Position numbers and translations under genes: made by a program
Source of the DNA: Hoplostethus atlanticus
Taxonomy: Eukaryota; Chordata; Actinopteri; Trachichthyiformes; Trachichthyidae
Assembly (NCBI GenBank): GCA_034670405.1
Contig: JAXDDX010000285.1
Coordinates: 1 to 64,000 of the forward strand
Direction of reading: 5' to 3'
DNA: 64,000 nucleotides
Part shown: positions 21,406-32,230 of the stretch, piece by piece
How the letters are laid out: each line of letters opens with the position of its first letter
Numbering within the stretch: position 1 is the first letter of the stretch
The notes under the pieces: model-generated
What the model saw: only the letters and a program-made list of their open reading frames with translations
The model's database searches: none
Told to the model about the DNA's origin: nothing

Positions 21406-22519
21406 CACTCAACATAGTGTATGTGCAAGTGTTAGCATGGAGCCCCGGCGCGAATGAGCTACCGGGGACACATGGATGATTTAATCTCATCACTTAAATT
21501 GACCAATGGACCAATGTATGTACACATGGGGGGCGGGTGGGTTTGTGGGGGGGGGGGGGGGGGGTTGGAGGGTAAGGGGTGACCTTGCTCAACCTATACA
21601 TCTAATCTTTAAGTAACCTGGTTCTTTGACTGTGGGATTTTTATTTATGCATTATTATTATGATTTATTTTTTTGCTGGGGTTGGAGCAACTTTACTATT
21701 TTTACACTTCACGGTATAACATCAAAATCTCTCAATAAAAAAAAAAAAAAAAGTATTCCATTAGGTTCTACAAGAAAATCTGCAAGGGAAGTGCATTCAT
21801 CTTAATCTTGTAATTTTGGTAATTTGAGTTGAGAATTGAAAACATTAAAAAGTTTCTTCTGATGCAATAGATAGCGCCGAATCTGTTGTCATCATAGGAC
21901 AAATGGCCAGATTCTTTCTATTGAAGATGAATGCGAACACTTTGTAACAGCACCCGGTCTGACTTCCCAAGAGCTGTGGGAACATTTTTCCCAGGTGAGA
22001 ATTGCTAGCAGTACTGTGAAATAGAGCTCATTTGGTTGTAAAACCTCGAACATCCCATTAATCCACAGTCTCTTTTACCTTCAGTGGAACAGTTACAAAA
22101 GGTGTTTCTTGACGATAGCGGAGGAAGAGAGCGTGCTTCAACACCACTTGTCTTCAGTGAGGAGTGCTTAGCCAGAAAAAAAACATCAAATCCAGAAAGA
22201 GAAAAAGGTAGTGCATCACACAATTACTCAAAAATGAATTAAATTACATAGCATTTATGTCCATTCTGCCATGGAAATTATATTCACCCCCTCGAACCGT
22301 ACAGTTATAAAGTGCACATGATAGTTCTGTGTGGACAAAGTTATATGACACTGGGTTGTTTGAAGATTTTTTTTTTTTTTACTCACGAGTGTGGCGTCTG
22401 AAATTGACTCACCATGGGGGGAAATTGACCTGCATTTGGCACTTGACAGATGTTCATTTCAGATCTTGGCGTGGCCGATTTCAAAATGTTGAAAATGCAT
22501 GCGAAAATTCATTCTATTT
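21406..22519. other. Non-coding DNA with G runs
   Basis: Poly(G) at 21548-21565, G-rich DNA at 21285-21312 and poly(A) at 21738-21753. No gene recognised. Confidence 0.45.
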
Positions 22520-22615
22520 CTCTATTTCTTGTGTTATTCTATGCCTGGCTGCTGTAACAAAGAAATTCCCCCCCGGGGATCAATAAAGTGCCTACCTACC
22601 TACCTACCTACCTAA
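22520..22615 (+). mobile_element. 3' tail of a non-LTR retrotransposon ending in (ACCT)n
   Basis: GCTGCTGTAACAAAGAAATT followed by CCCCCCCGGGGATCAATAAA and GTG(CCTA)n. A short C/G hairpin, GGGATCAATAAAGT and a tetranucleotide tail form the typical 3' terminus of a CR1/Rex-like LINE group in fish; the exact clade is uncertain. The (CCTA)5 at 22594-22613 is the element's own tail repeat. The body upstream is not recognisable, so the copy is strongly 5' truncated. Confidence 0.65.
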
Positions 22616-22717
22616 TTGATAAGTGATACTTTTGTAGCATAACAGTGGCCAAATCTGGACACACCCTGTGCCCAGGCAAAAGTGTGCCCAGTCTTTTAGT
22701 GTTAATTCTAAGCCAAG

Positions 22718-24752
22718 TGTAACCGGACTCAGGCCCAATTGCTGTATCAGACACTGAGTGGCACAAAGACTACAACAACAATAACCATTTGGACTAGTGT
22801 ATCAAAGATTAGGTTCGCTCACTAGAGAAATGAGTATTTAGACTGTGAAAATCAAGTAGCAAGAGTAAATGAGACTCATGGACAACAGGTAAGTTTTGTA
22901 GAAAAAGTGTCTGCTGTATTCCTTGCTTAAAACAGGAAATAGAACAAAACAAAAAAATAATAGGCATTCAACAACAACAGCAATCAATCTATTTGGTCTC
23001 TGAAATAAAAAAAACACCAAGTCGTATGAGATAGCTTGTAAGACAGATAGGGTTTTCAGTCAACTTTAACTAGTGAAACCTTTTCGAAATTTGCTTTTAA
23101 CCTGTTTAAACCTAATTTAAATCCTGTTTTTAGTGTGTTTTTAATCTGGTTTTAATCCTGTTTTTAATGTGTTTTTAATCCCACTTAAATCAACTTTAAA
23201 TTATTTAAGAACTAAATTTATCATATAGTATTGGAAACTATTTTAACCTACACTGTGGTTATTTTATGAAATAAACCCTTGTGTACTTGACACACTTCAT
23301 GAACTCAAAACATCAGAATGCACCTTTAAATCAAATAAAGTACCTCTTAAAGGGGAAAAGATATATGTACCAGGTATATCATCTCTCAAATTACACATCA
23401 GTTAACAGATCAATGAAATGATTTTTTTCTCAATAACACCTTGAACAACAATCAGTTTTCACAATCTCTTTTTTCCCTTTTAGTCCAATAAAAAAATAAA
23501 ATTAAAAGGAGTAGTCCATAACACGTCCTTTAACACTGGCAATTATCAGTCCTACCAGATTCCAGAAGACAGGCACAGTCCATATAAATCAGGATTTTCT
23601 CTTCTACTAGGCTTAGCTTGCCACAACTGCTGAACACCACCACCACGGCGGTAGTGTGGAGGAACAGTGAACTCGACTCCGTTGACTCCAAAACCCAAAA
23701 CACACAGAAGGCAGAAACAAAAGACCCGGCCTAAAAGGCCAAAAAGAGGATTATAATTCTACTGTATGCATTTCAGGTCGAAACAACAAATGGCTCCAAA
23801 CACTCTTATGACTTCTTACTTTGTCTCATTACTCTTAAATAATTGAGCCATAAACAATGCTAATTATCAAAAATACCTTCTAAACATATCTCTTCATATA
23901 AACTACATGAAAACATCAAAATATGATTTAGTTGCTCCGACCCAACGCTTACTTTTCCTCATTCAGATTTACTACACCGTGCTTTATGAAATACACACAG
24001 GGCTGGGGCATATAGCTTGCCCACATGTTCATGTTCAAGTTCAAAAATAGCGCCTAAACACAAAATAAACCGTCAGTTCTTTAACTAATTAACAGTTCAT
24101 ACTGGTCGGATTCAACTAAATCATTTACAGAAATAGCAATAAGATTCACTCACCAGAAGGTTCAATTTTAGGCACAGTCTCCTAGCAAGTGAAAACTCAC
24201 GACACAAACTCCAGGTATTGATCCAACCTCCTTTGAAGTAGCACCGCACACAATGGCTAAATCTTGGTCCGTCCACCGCAAACCCAGAATATTTCCAACA
24301 AAAATGTATATCCTTGCGGGAAAAAGTAAAAATATCAAGTTCTCTAGTATAATCCACAGCGAAATGTCAACGATAATCCTTCACATGTCCATCTCTGATC
24401 TCAGCGTGTCGGTCTCTGATCTCAAGTGCGGAGAGAAAAGTAAAACTCTATAGGCAATTAGAGTGCTCGTTAATCACATGCACTACTAGCTAAAGGGCTA
24501 TTTCACTCAAATGTCACCTGAAAGTCCGCAAAAAGTGGAAAACTCATTCGCGTCATTTGGATTGAAAATAAATAGTTTTCAATATTAAAGATTTATGTCT
24601 TTGTTTTCCTATTTATTCAACCACAGTACACAATTTTATTTAAATAGCTCCACATTTATTCTTTTTAAGAAAAATATTAATTTAACTAGTGTAAACTTTT
24701 TTCTTTTATCTTTTTGCAGTCTCATGTTCCAGGCCTGGTAACCTGGGTTACA
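22718..24752. mobile_element. TG...CA-bounded 2.0-kb insertion candidate
   Basis: The left end TGTAACCGGACTCAGGCC and right end GGCCTGGTAACCTGGGTTACA are partly inverse (TGTAACC / GGTTACA), and CAAG occurs immediately outside both ends (22714-22717 and 24753-24756). Inside I read no gag, pol or transposase; the frames are short. A very long solo LTR, or a non-autonomous LTR-type element, would fit. The 4-bp flank match could be chance. Confidence 0.35.
23115..23190 (+). repeat. Two-copy tandem repeat, T-rich
   Basis: AATCCTGTTTTTAGTGTGTT and AATCCTGTTTTTAATGTGTT lie 34 bp apart, with a shorter related phrase just upstream. It lies inside the 22718-24752 candidate. Confidence 0.6.
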
Positions 24753-24756
24753 CAAG

Positions 24757-25474
24757 TGCTGTGAAATAATACATACTTGAGGAGCTAAAATTATGAAACA
24801 TTTACAGAGAGTGTGTGTCTTAGTTTGACAAGGTTAGACCCATACAGTGGGCCAATATTGCCCTTGTTTTAAAGTGTCATCCACCTGCAGTATGATGGAT
24901 GGGGTGCAATGCGTTGGATTACATATTAATTGTGCAAGTGATTGTGCATGAATATTGTTTTATTGTTGCTGTTATCCAGGGTTTCAATAGTGGTTTAGTG
25001 TCCCCATTGTCTAAATGTTGTTTCATGTGTTTTCCACCCTGAAAACGATACAATTATGGGGGAAATGATAAGCATTTGCAATTTTTTAAATATATTTTTT
25101 AATGGAAATGGTCAAATTTAAAAGATATTGAGTATTGGTACAAAATATCGGTATCAGTACCCGCCTTCAAAAACCCATGCCATAACATTAGCAGTACCCA
25201 GTAAGTACCTGGATGGTCTCTGTGGGTCTATAACTGCAGTATTCATTAACCGGATTATATTTGTACTAAAGCGAGAGCAGAGGAAGATCAAAGAAAAAGG
25301 AGATGAAGGGGAAGCGAGTGAAGAAAAAGAGAAAGAGAATGAAGAAGAATGAGGGAGGGGTGTGGACTGGGGGGAGGTAGGGGGGGATGAGAGAGAGGAG
25401 GAGGCCAGCATCGCGGCGCTTCAGGTAAAAATTAAATCTGAATATTGATTTAATTAACACTAAACTACGTTGAG

Positions 25475-25481
<7 letters not shown>
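24757..25481. other. Non-coding DNA
   Basis: It contains GGTATCAGTACC-like palindromic phrases near 25125-25160 and a purine-rich tract at 25266-25400 that keeps frames open on both strands (minus 25154-25411, plus 25128-25352). No gene. Confidence 0.45.

Positions 25482-25510
<29 letters not shown>
25482..25510. repeat. (CA)n microsatellite
   Basis: Fourteen CA units after (CT)n. Confidence 0.95.
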
Positions 25511-25512
<2 letters not shown>

Positions 25513-25683
25513 TCCCCTGGCGCCCTCTCTTCCCTATAAATGTTTCAGCAGCGTCTTGTTTTTGGGAAGGTGGTTATTTTGCTCGGAGGAGAAATTACAA
25601 TGGATTCCCAAATCCATTTTCTCCTATCAATTATTCAGATGTGACCAGGACTCATTACGCATGGAAATGTTCTCAGCTCACTG

Positions 25684-25685
<2 letters not shown>

Positions 25686-25734
<49 letters not shown>

Positions 25735-25938
25735 ACACCTACTCTGCGCCGTGTTAATAGCATGTACAGTAAATCAACTCGCATGTTTGTTTTTGACTCA
25801 GCATGTGTGTGTATATGTGTCTCATTCTGGGTGTGTGTGTGTGTTACTATTCACATGTATTCATTGAGGAATGTAATAGCGCTGTTTCTGTAGAGTAGTG
25901 TATATATATCTGTGTGTGTGTGTGTGTGTGTGTGTGTG
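25686..25938. repeat. (GT)n microsatellite cluster
   Basis: Perfect arrays at 25686-25732 and 25911-25938 with shorter GT runs near 25804-25842. The cysteine/valine-rich open frames here are translations of GT repeats. Confidence 0.95.
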
Positions 25939-26486
25939 CTTGCTTGCTCCATTTAATCATGGGGCATTGACAGATTTAGTAAACACGAACAGCAGGATAC
26001 ATAATCTGCTGCTTCAGACTCATTACATAGAGCACGGAGCTAATTCTGCCTTTCAATGCGTTACGGGCCAAACAGACATAACGCGACATTGCAAGTTTTT
26101 CAATGGGAGGAAGAGCGGCGAGCGGAATCTCGAACGAAGCCCGCCGAGAAATTGCCGTGCTGGTGCAAGCCGCATAAGTCGCGTGGGCCGGCGCCGAGTT
26201 TCGGCAGAGTCGAAGTCCATTCAACTTTTGGGTTGTCGTGCACGGTCCAGCCAATGGGTACAGGTTATCTTAATCGACCGATGAGATTTCACTTTATTGT
26301 GTTGTGAAACAGCATCACATCAGCATGGAGGATCCTTTTTTACGGTCTACAGGGGGATCCTGGCTGTCAAAATTACTACTGGGATATTATAGGAGCATTA
26401 TAGGAGCAGAACAACTATGTGTGAGAGAACAACTATGTCACTTTTCAGACTTAATAAATTAAATGATGAATGCAAAAAAGGCTATT
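25939..26486. other. Non-coding DNA with a CpG-rich stretch
   Basis: 25950-26055 is unique sequence without repeats. 26100-26240 is locally rich in CpG (GGCGAGCGG, GCCGCATAAGTCGCG, GGCCGGCGCCGAG) and may be part of a GC-rich fish MITE, but ends were not found. Three overlapping frames on both strands reflect this composition. Confidence 0.35.
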
Positions 26487-26489
26487 TTA

Positions 26490-26862
26490 TAGGTGGGGGC
26501 ACGTGTGTACGCCGCTACACACAGGAATCAATGCAAATCGCAAATATTGGTCATGGAGAAGGTTGTCGGTATAGACCAAACTATTTCCCTTGGAGGGCCA
26601 AAACTGAAACTGAAACCAGAGAATGCCGGCCTGTGACCCACTGGTACTCGACCAATCAGAAATGTTCAGCACTGAAAGCCCCACCCCAAAGTTCCTGTAC
26701 TTTTGGAAAGTACTACCCCCCCGAGCAGGGACTTTTTGGGGTGTAAAATGATGTCCCCGGAATTTAATTTAGACCCTGGTCCCTGTGGTCGAAACACGCT
26801 GAGTTCCTCCAAAGGTTCCTAGTCCCTGGGGAAAGTTCTTGCGGTCGAAAAAGGGGCTTTAG
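26490..26862 (-). mobile_element. hAT-like MITE, one end visible
   Basis: Read on the minus strand from 26862, the sequence begins AAAGCCCCTTTTTCGACCGC and continues AAGAACTTTCCCCAGGGACT, AACCTTTGGAGGAACTCAGC and GGGACCAGGGTCTAAAT. I recall this as the start of a common fish non-autonomous transposon. The opposite end is not clear, so the left boundary at 26490 is approximate. Confidence 0.45.
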
Positions 26863-27094
26863 TGGTGGGCCATGGGTCAAAAGCAAACTATAAAGTAAAA
26901 TTGTAAAGTTTGCAAAATGGTATTAGGGTCCTAGTTCCCTTAATTAAATTTTTCTGTTAGCTTTTAACTAACAGCTTTACACTACATGTTTCATGTTTCA
27001 ATAAATGTATTTCATTTTGTAATGTGCCTCCATTACATTACATGTCATGTCAGTTTTTCAGGTGCAGATAACTCAGGAGCACCAGGTGTTCACA

Positions 27095-28190
27095 TATATT
27101 GAGCTTCAAAGAGTTCAATGATTGACCAGCTGCAGTATCAGTGACCTCTCGTGAGATGCACGCAGCTGGAGTCTGTCAATGTTAGGCTGCAGCTGACTCA
27201 CTGACAGGGTAAGTATACCCTGCAAGTGAATGAGTTCTGAGCCTAGTCTTGTTCAAAAGCCTGTCCACAGATATAGCTGCTGCCAAGGTCCTTATCTCTG
27301 GGTACCTGTCTGCTGGGACATGCTTGTTGAAGTCCTTCAGGTGGAGAGAGATGAACTTCTTGTTGAGCTCTGGTTACACTGAAACTCAATCAGTTCCTTC
27401 TGAAGCATGCACTGTCCCCGAAGTCCTCAAAGCCTCTGACAAAACTCCTGGGCTAGGTTGCTGAGAAGTGCATCATGCATCATCATGCAACTAAATAAGA
27501 CAACTTTTAATCATAGAACACTCTTATCTCTGCTGTATTGTAAATTTGTGAATTAAAAAAATACCAAAACTTAAAACTTATAGAACTGGATATAATAAAG
27601 ATATTATTAGATGTTAGAAATAATGATAGGTGGGGCGTCCTGTCACATAACTGCAAAATTCCTGAGTTTGAATCCGGCCCGGGAACTATGTCGCATGTCA
27701 TTCCTCCTCTCTCACCCAATCTTTCCTGTCTCTCTCTCTACTAACTATTGAATACAATGCAAAAATAAATAAATAATGATAGGCACAACCATAAGATATT
27801 ATGGATTTTTATTTACCTGCTGACAGAGGGACCGAGTAGTTGAAAGTTTCAGCTTGAAGCCTTTCACATGGTCAAACCGCTGTGTGATAATCTGGTCCTT
27901 TCTCTGGAGCTGAACATTCGGCACATTGAAAAGCCAGGTCAGAGAGACATTTCTCATCTGACGCTACTTTAATATCACTCTCCTTGCTGGCGAGAAAATC
28001 TCTGATTGCATAACGCAGATTTAAAAAAAAACAACCTCTTGAGTACTTTTCCGGCGACTCAGCCGCCTAACCTCATCCAACAGGGCCTTGAACTGGCGGT
28101 GTAAAAGGGCCGTTGAGCGTATGTTGTTGACAGCGTGGCGCATCACATCTCTCAGCCCGATGGATTTGGCACACAGCTGTCGTCCGACAT
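27095..28190 (-). pseudogene. hAT transposase pseudogene, GTF2IRD2/ZBED-like
   Basis: On the minus strand, 28190-28030 reads LCAKSIGLRDVMRHAVNNIR then HRQFKALLDEVRRLSRR. 28015-27830 reads LNLRYAIRDFLASK, DEKCLSDLAF, and after a frameshift LQRKDQIITQRFDHVKGFKL. 27440-27095 reads QKELIEFQCN, DFNKHVPADRYPEIRTLAAA and, in a further frame, SVSQLQPNIDRL. This is the order of the catalytic and C-terminal dimerisation parts of hAT transposases of the kind annotated in fish as general transcription factor II-I repeat domain-containing protein 2-like. There are several frameshifts and stops, an internal gap, and a SINE inserted at 27631-27770. The zinc finger and early catalytic regions were not found. 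Confidence 0.75.
27631..27770 (+). mobile_element. tRNA-derived SINE with perfect 13-bp target duplication
   Basis: AAATAATGATAGG occurs at 27618-27630 and again at 27771-27783, exactly flanking the insert. The head carries a Pol III B-box-like GAGTTTGAATCC (27664-27675) followed by GGCCCGGGAACTATGTCGCA and TGTCATTCCTCCTCTCTCAC, the body of a common fish SINE. It ends in AATAAAT just before the right duplication. The A box is degenerate. Lying inside the hAT pseudogene, it is younger than that insertion. Confidence 0.9.
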
Positions 28191-28384
28191 ATTATGAAAA
28201 ATGATTCATAATTAGGGATCCTTCACATTTAAAGAGCATTTGTACCTTGCAAAAAAGAAAACAACATAAACAACGTTTTATATAATAATTATAAGCAGGA
28301 TACTCCCAGCACGTATACTAAAACTGGAACATTATTATTTTTTAAATTATTATTTTCATCTGGCTGGCCAAATTAAACCTTGTG

Positions 28385-28410
28385 GCCCTTTGGGTGGCCC
28401 TGGTATAGAC
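28385..28410 (-). repeat. Candidate hAT terminal repeat
   Basis: On the minus strand from about 28404: CAGGGCCACCCAAAGGGCCA, a hAT/Charlie-style end (CAGxG...CCAAA). It lies upstream of the transposase pseudogene in its own orientation. A looser partner, AGTGGTGGGCCATGGGTC, lies at 26866-26883. Confidence 0.35.
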
Positions 28411-29165
28411 TATAGACCACTATAGACCAAATCTGCACACTCCGGGCCTCAAGAAAGTTCTCCACTTTTCACCCTTAAAGGAGTACACAAAGGTTTTGTG
28501 ACTTGTAGATAGAAAATTTGCTTTTAGGAACTGTCTTAACCCAGTACAACTCAAAATACAGGTCTATTTTTCTTTGAAAAATTAAAACAAATCTTTTATA
28601 ACCTCAAAGTTATATGTAGCTATAAAATTATATGTACACATAACACAAAAATGTCATGTTTAGTTGCTAGAATAATGCAGAATAATGTAAATAACATGAA
28701 CTGAATCAATATGATTTTTAATGTACAATTTTTGTTTGACATCGATATTGTGGGAATGACAAGAGATCGATTCAACTTCAAACGGAGTGAATCACCAATT
28801 TTGCCTGGTCCAAAGAGCTGAGGCGAAAAGAAACATATTGGTTTTGCCCATTGAAAAAGAGAAATATACATCCATATACAGCATAACACTGTACGCCAGT
28901 AGAGGCACATGCTGTGCTACATCAGTGTAAATTAATTGTTAACACAGTAGGGGGTTCTGCAGTAATATGTCATGCATTACTTCCTAATAGGAACACTTAG
29001 GCTTTGTCAGGCCGGAATGTCTCGCCTATAGGCAAAACCAGTGTCATCTTTTCAATCAGTTCTTAAAAGCCATTGTGACAGACAGGATTTTACTGTATGT
29101 AGTGGTTCTATATTTGTCTGTTCCAGGCTAGACAAGAGGCGTACCCAATTGACGCGCATGTATTT
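28411..29165. other. Non-coding AT-rich DNA
   Basis: No gene. The 96-codon minus frame (28620-28910) is AT-rich and shows no domain. Confidence 0.45.
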
Positions 29166-29250
29166 ATTATTATTTTACTGTCTGTAAAGCACTTTGTGAA
29201 TCTGCTTTGTAAAAGTGCCATACAAATAAAGTATGTTACTTTTATTATTT
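29166..29250 (+). mobile_element. LINE/SINE 3' tail
   Basis: CTGTAAAGCACTTTGTGAAT, then GTAAAAGTGCCATACAAATA and AAGT. This conserved tail, normally followed by a short tandem repeat, is typical of L2-type LINEs and their SINE partners in fish. Confidence 0.6.
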
Positions 29251-29299
29251 TCACACGGGCCGAGGTCCACTCTGTTGATCCGTCCCGAAAACTCTCGTC

Positions 29300-29381
29300 A
29301 GAACCCGTGAGCGCTGCCACGACAACCAGATTAATCAGAGGTCTGCAGCCTGATTACCACAGCAGAATTAATTGGAGCACC

Positions 29382-29382
<1 letters not shown>
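29300..29382. other. Candidate conserved non-coding block beside a CA array
   Basis: AACCAGATTAATCAGAGG, GCCTGATTACCACAGC and AGAATTAATTGGAGC lie within 80 bp and directly abut (CA)n. It is rich in homeodomain cores and shows no repeat structure. Inference only. Confidence 0.25.

Positions 29383-29432
<50 letters not shown>
29383..29432. repeat. (CA)n microsatellite
   Basis: Twenty-five uninterrupted CA units. Confidence 0.97.
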
Positions 29433-29434
<2 letters not shown>

Positions 29435-30604
29435 CAACCTAACACGTCTGATAAGTGTTTGTGTGACCTGTTCTATCTTTATCGGTGTCAGACTAATTGT
29501 CATTCTGCAGAGGTAACACCACCTCTCATCCCTATTTCTCTCTTTATTTGTACAAATATATGCAGTGAATAGTCTACACGCCATTTCAAAGTTTCAGGTT
29601 GTTATGGCCTCTAGGCCTGGAATGAAAACCCTTTTCATTTCTGACAATGCATTGTATTAAAAAGTGGAAGACCCCTTGATGGTATAAGTGTGCACACCCT
29701 GCAATTAAAGCTTTGCAGAAGGAATTTTCTCCAATTCTCCTTATATACAGTATAGTTCTTCCTTCCTTACTTACTGTGCTTTAAAAGTTTTAGAAGTGTT
29801 GTATTTCCTTAAATCCACATCTCCAAGGAATGTGGAAATGTTTGAATTTGAACCACCAAAGACCTGGTTTTGGAAGCAGTTCAAAAATCACTGAAGGATT
29901 TTAACTGCAAATGTCAGGCGAGCGTTGCCAAAATGTTCTCTCTCACATCATGTAGGTTCATGCAAACTGCATGAAAATCCCAAAACTTGGTTAAATTAAT
30001 CTTTATGTAGCAATACTGCCTAGTAATTCCACTGCGTGCAATGAAGACAGATACATAGAAACTCTCAGTTCATGCCTGCCTCTTTGACATCGTTGCAATG
30101 GTTAGTTTGTGAAATGTTGTGAACGTTACGATGATGCTCATTCAACAGGGTTTTGACACCATGTGAATATGTACATGTCGGATTGGATTAACACAACTTT
30201 TGATGTGATTTTAAACACAGAAAGAAAACCCCTATAAGCGCCACAGAAAACGGGGCAAATAGGGAGGTGTCTTGGTGAGGATAAGGACACATCTGGGCTG
30301 GGCTTCCCAGGAATAGACTCGAGCAGAATCGATTTGTCTCCTGGCGCTCCGTGAAACTGAGATACGCCCGCCCCCGGCATGTTGTCCCTGACCTGTCAGT
30401 CTCGTCCCCTCGCTGTTTCCTTGCTAGGCCACATATCCGTAGTGGCGGAGTGGAATTGTGAAATGGTCACCTCGGTTTAGATGGCCGTTCAACAAGACTT
30501 TTATCATAAATGATTTCTTCTTATCCTGTGCCTGTGTCTGGTTGACTCGTTCAAAGATCAGTTCAGTCTGTCAGTGGTCCCACACATGAGCATGGTCCCA
30601 CATT
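29433..30604. other. Non-coding DNA
   Basis: Unique-looking sequence. Frames do not exceed about 80 codons and carry no domain. Confidence 0.45.
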
Positions 30605-32230
30605 GAAATAGATGATGCTTGCCTGTCAGATCATAGTGCGATTACGTACAATCGCTGGTCGCTGCTCTCGCTCTATTAACCCATCCACTGCCAGTCAGTT
30701 TTCAGATGAACTACATAGCTGCTCCCCACACTTGTACTTTTGAGGCTGCACCGCCCCTGCTGAGTGCGAAGGAGTTGGTCACTCCATTCAATTCCACCTG
30801 CTCTACCATTCTTGACTCAGTTGCCCCCCTTAAAATCAGGCGGCCTAAACTCAAAGCCTAGCCTTGGCTTAATGATGCCACCAAGCTCTGAGGCAGGACT
30901 GCAGGAAAGCAAAGTGGAAATGAAACAAAAGATAAGCTTCAAGTGTCCTGTGATATACTGAGAGACTGCCTGGCTAAACTTCAGTCAACTCTCTACTCAA
31001 TCCCTCTGTTTGCACCAGAGGCCTTCGAAGGTTTTTTGTAATTCTTTGTGGGCAAGATTGAAGACATAAGAGCTCATATCTCACCCACAAATTATCTCTC
31101 TGCCTCTCCGGTGAACACTGCTGTCTTAAACCAACCAACCCTTTTAACAGATACAGTCTATGAAGTCCACAACCTGCCTGCTTGACATTATCCCCTCACG
31201 CCTCTTCGAAGAGGCATTTGACATAATTACCCTAGTGTTCTGTCTAACATTCATAAGTGCCTAGTTACAGGTGCGGTTCCATCTTGCTTTAAACATGCAG
31301 TGATCCAGCCTCTCCTTAAAAATCCCAACCTTGACCCTACAATTTTCAAAATGCCAAATTTATACAACATCCTTGAAAAGAATTGTCCTTTCTCTTATCC
31401 TCTTCTCTTCTCTTCTTAAACCAAAATAGCATCCTTGAAAATCAGTCTGGTTTCAGAGCACTCCGTAGCACAGAATCTGCCCTCCTGAAGGTGTCCAATC
31501 ACTTACTATTGACTGTTGATTTTGGTAATTGTGCCATTTTAATTCTCTTGGACCTCTTGGACCTCAATTCTCTTGGAACTTTGACACGGTCGACCATGAC
31601 ATCTTAATTGACTGTCAGGGCATAGCTCTTAAGTGGTTTGCCTCCTATCTTAGGAACAGAACCTTATCTGTCAATATAAGCAATTTTTCATCCTCCTCTG
31701 CCACCACCTCCTGTGGGGTCCCTCAAGGGTCCATTTTAGGGCCTATCCTTTTTCCCATCTATATACTCCCATTTGGGTCAGAAATATAATATATCCTTTA
31801 ACTCTTACGCCGATGATACCCAGCTCTACCTCCCCTTGAAATCTGGTGACCTGTGTTTCCTAAAGAACCTTAGTGACTGCCTTGAGTACAACAAATCCTG
31901 CATGACAAAAAATTTCTCCAGCTAATCTCGATCAGCCGAGGCCAGTTGTGCTCCTACATCAACCCATCTCGGTGAGATTTTCAACTCGGCCCTCAGATTT
32001 GATAAAAAATAAATGCAGTAGTAAAAGGTAACCTTCAGCTCTGAAATATTACTAAAATCTGTTTCGTCTCGTTTCATCTTGTTTCATGAACTCGTCCTGT
32101 CATCTCGTCCTGTCTTGATTACTGCAACTCCCTGTACACAGGTGTTAATCATTTGTACCTGTCTCATCAGAAGTTAGTCCAAAATGCTGCTGCTAGGCTT
32201 CTAACTGGCACTAAGAAGAGGGGCCAGATT
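30605..32230 (+). pseudogene. L2-type LINE, heavily decayed ORF2
   Basis: Reading across frames on the plus strand gives the L2 order: the end of the endonuclease (DACLSDHSAIT at about 30615-30650), STILDSVAPLKIRRPKLKA and PWLNDATKL (30800-30890), PSCFKHAVIQPLLKNPNLDP (31275-31340), QSGFRALRSTESALLKVSNH (31440-31500), DTVDHDIL (about 31582), [13 protein letters not shown] (31717-31755), the catalytic YADD at 31806-31817 within TQLYLPLK, then SRLDYCNSLYTGVN-like words and QKLVQNAAARLLTGTKK ending near 32220. Many stops and frameshifts are present and the YADD region is in another frame from motif B, so this is an old dead copy. The 3' UTR was not recognised. Confidence 0.85.
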
